Assembly (NCBI GenBank): GCA_013400975.1
Contig: WBMZ01003304.1
Coordinates: 238,718 to 302,717, forward strand
Origin: Atrichornis clamosus
Taxonomy: Eukaryota > Chordata > Aves > Passeriformes > Menuridae
DNA length: 64,000 bases
Direction of reading: 5' to 3'
The translations under genes and the position numbers were made by a program. Of the stretch, positions 61,730 through 64,000 are shown piece by piece. Within the stretch, counting starts at the first letter, position 1. Each line of letters starts with the position of its first letter. Under the pieces are notes generated by a model. The model had not been told where the DNA came from and searched no databases. It saw nothing but the letters and a program-made list of their open reading frames with translations.

Positions 61730-63319
61730 ATCAAAATAATATTAGGGGGTGTGTATGTAAATCTGTATCACTACGTGTGTGAAGATAGCGGCATTTTAAT
61801 TATTTTTAAGTGCCACTTTCCAACGCCAGATCACAATCTTGCTTGGCAGGCTTTTGTAGTGCGAAAGGCATCAGGAGAGGGTAGTTCTATACTTTAATGG
61901 AGTGCCATCTATGACAGTGTATGAGCTTTCTGTGGAGACATAGCTGCCAATAACATCTACTCCTTTGTGACAGTCAGAAAGTAGGACTTTGAACAGGCAA
62001 TTTATAGGAGGTTAAATAAAAAAGACTGTTGGAATAAACTCTTTTTTGGAAAAAAAAAAAGTAAAGCTAACGTTTCTTAAATAAAAAAATTATTTAAAAA
62101 AAAATATAATCATGATCCGACTAGGCTTGACATTTAAGTAGGATGCTTAATCATTAAGGATTAGCTCTTATCTCCTTCTAGCAAGCAGGTTCTTCTTATA
62201 CACTCGGTGATTTATTACATCAAGAAACTTAGAAACTGCAAAAGGTCCACTCTGGTGGAAAAGTGTCATGCGGAATATCAATCCATGCTGGCAGGTTTTC
62301 ACACTGTTGGTTCAACAAACAGCAAACCGTACACAGCAGTCTAAACAATTACAACACCAAAAATAATAATATAATAAAAAAATAAAAAACACTCGTCAAG
62401 GACCCTTTTTCAGTTGTAAACAAAAAGATGCATTTTGCTTTTTGATCTGGATGGGTTTTTTTCCCACTCAATCCCTCCCTCCCTCTAAGCAATTAATTTT
62501 TGCTGGAGTTGCTGTAATACGGCACCTTAGAATTAGGAATTCTTGAAAAGACATACAAGGCTTTTCTTGGGGTTGGTTTTTTTGGTTGCTATAGTTTGCA
62601 AACTACTGTTACTATCATTAGTCTTTTTAGTTTTGATTTGGTTTTTTTTTGGTTGGTTTTTTTTTTTTTTTAATTTTTAGAAAGTGATTTGAAATATCCT
62701 AGGGGGAAAAAAAAAGGTGTCAATTGAAAAAGGCCCCAATTCTCCGGAAAAAAAAAAAAAATCACAAGATTTCCAGTGCAAAAAATTAACCACACATTTT
62801 TCTCTCTATTTTTTTTCCAAATTATCTGTAGTTATAACAATCCCATTTTTTTTTTCTAAAGAATTAGGAATCCATCTTTTTTTTTTCCTTCTATGTGACA
62901 TCTAAAGAAGCATAAAACGCTGACGAGAAATCAAACGACAAATAAAGAAACCACTGCAAGCACCAAAAACGAAACGAAAATGAGCACAGCAAAAAATTGT
63001 GGCAGCACAAAGTCAAAAAAGGCACATGTGATCATGACTGGCCAATCATCAACTGATACAACATCCAAGAAAAATGCTTCAATCACGGCACCTGCACGAA
63101 ACTTGACGGCATGTCATGCAACCAATTCTTAGCTTGTTACATGACGCCATCATGTCACACTTTCAACTTCGAGTTGATTTGAACTTACGGCCTGGGGAAC
63201 TGTATTCTCCACTTTCATGTCATTACGAGAACTTTTTTCCTAGCTCAGCGCGAGACTGTGGTGGATTTGACTGGCTCTTGGTTGGAATTTGATTGAATGA
63301 CAAAAGAAGAAAAGATTTT

Positions 63320-63342
63320 TTATATATATATATTTATATATA
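63320..63342. repeat. (TA)n microsatellite
   Basis: Alternating TA run with one T insertion (TATTTATA). Confidence 0.85.
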
Positions 63343-63500
63343 GTGTGGAAAAAGGGAAAGGTGGGGAAAGAAGATATATAAAAATAATAATTAAAAAAAA
63401 TGTTACAAACACAGCATCAATCAAAAAATTCTAATGAAAATACTTGCCATTAAACTATAGAAAATGAAACAAGAATGAGAGCAAAACAAACTAACTGAAC

Positions 63501-63531
63501 AGAAAGAAAAGAAAGGAAGAAGAAAAGAAAG
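63501..63531 (+). repeat. 31-base polypurine tract
   Basis: Continuous run of GAAA and GGAAG units. On the putative minus-strand transcript it would be a long CU-rich stretch of the kind bound by polypyrimidine-tract proteins. Confidence 0.75.
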
Positions 63532-64000
63532 TAAGGAAGAATTTAAAAAAAAAAAAAAAAAGGATGGAGGAGGCCTAGCCAGAGACACACACACATAAAA
63601 CACACACTTAAATGTAGACACACGGTCAACAGCGAACAGGAACAGAGCGTTATGCAGCGGCTGTTGAGGAGAGCATGCACTGAATGGATGAGCGCAGACA
63701 CAGATCGGATTGCGGAGTCTGGAAAATAAATACATTCACTGCCAACCAGAACGCTTTCGTTAGCACCGGCCTGCCCCGCACCACCCCAACATCCTGGGCT
63801 TGGCTGGATGGCTGGCCAGAGCCCTCCGGGAGCCTTTCCCTCGCCTCGGGTGGACTCCGCAGCAGGCACTGCTCTAATTGCGTTACGTCCCAAGTTTAAA
63901 ACCGTGGGGGAGTAGTAGGCCAAGAGCTGCTTTGGCTACTGAGAATAAGAAAAAATTTTTTTTTTTTTTAAATTTAGAAAAAAATATAAAGGAAACGAGG

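Larger units (their letters stand above)
59107..64000 (-). other. Putative long 3' UTR of a minus-strand gene (partial)
   Basis: This is nearly 5 kb of AT-rich sequence with many A and T homopolymers, almost no recognisable CR1 and no open frame of note. The character differs sharply from the rest of the window. On the minus strand there are several AATAAA hexamers, a Pumilio-type TGTAAATA (59752-59745), miR-181 seed matches (8-mer at 63731-63738; 7-mer at 59327-59333), a miR-124 7-mer (63019-63025) and a miR-9 7-mer (60899-60905). Single 7-mers are expected by chance at this length. Taken together it resembles the long 3' UTR of a developmental or neural gene whose coding exons lie to the right of the window. 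The gene could not be identified. Confidence 0.38.

Noticed and set aside
63543..63923. 126-codon minus-strand frame near the right edge
   Set aside because: Its C-terminal half is low-complexity translation of homopolymer and CA-type repeats. It fits a UTR better than a coding exon.
1..64000. CRISPR arrays, bacterial operons, tRNA or rRNA genes, phage genes
   Set aside because: No direct-repeat/spacer pattern, no clover-leaf or rRNA core text and no gene packing of that kind. The CR1 content shows vertebrate DNA.

Overview
This window reads as nuclear DNA of a vertebrate, most likely a bird. No operon-like gene packing, ribosome-binding sites or long open frames are present. The recognisable interspersed repeats are mainly fragments of CR1 LINEs, on both strands, including a young-looking copy whose 3' end carries the short ATTCTATG-like terminal repeat typical of avian CR1. 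No Alu, B1 or L1-type elements were seen. CpG is scarce except in one or two small clusters. Almost every open frame in the window behaves like a chance frame or a repeat artefact.

Layout: 1-13136 is mostly unassigned AT-rich sequence with four CR1 fragments and a GC-rich, possibly LTR-derived block near 9440-10020. At 13137-13353 lies the only stretch I would propose as protein coding: a GC-rich open segment directly after a good splice acceptor that ends in a stop, so it could be the last exon of a plus-strand gene. 13354-27326 is intergenic or intronic, with AT-rich stretches that look like conserved regulatory DNA (about 14160-14420 and 20830-21010), a canonical G-quadruplex motif (22360-22388) and one CR1 fragment. 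27327-38475 holds several CR1 fragments in both orientations and a local duplication: two diverged copies of an approximately 220-bp segment about 2 kb apart, both keeping an NFI-like palindrome and a TTAATGA-containing block.

38476-59051 is again largely unassigned. It contains a striking tandem array at 46098-46365: four 67-bp units, the first three identical, with a perfect 9-bp-stem hairpin closing each of the first three. It also has a small CpG-dense cluster with two hairpins (49221-49280) and two CR1 copies.

From about 59.05 kb to the end the character changes. The DNA is AT-rich, full of homopolymer runs and almost free of CR1. This is what the long 3' untranslated region of a minus-strand gene would look like; its coding part would lie beyond the right edge. 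Support includes a minus-strand AATAAA signal beside an A18 run near 59.08 kb and scattered minus-strand matches to miR-181, miR-124 and miR-9 seeds. The gene cannot be named from this sequence. A tandem pair of small fold-back elements (61482-61656) lies inside it, and an assembly gap of two N bases interrupts a long T run at 59923-59924.

No multi-gene system can be reconstructed here. The most distinctive structures are the hairpin minisatellite, the duplicated putative regulatory segment, the fold-back pair and the candidate terminal exon.
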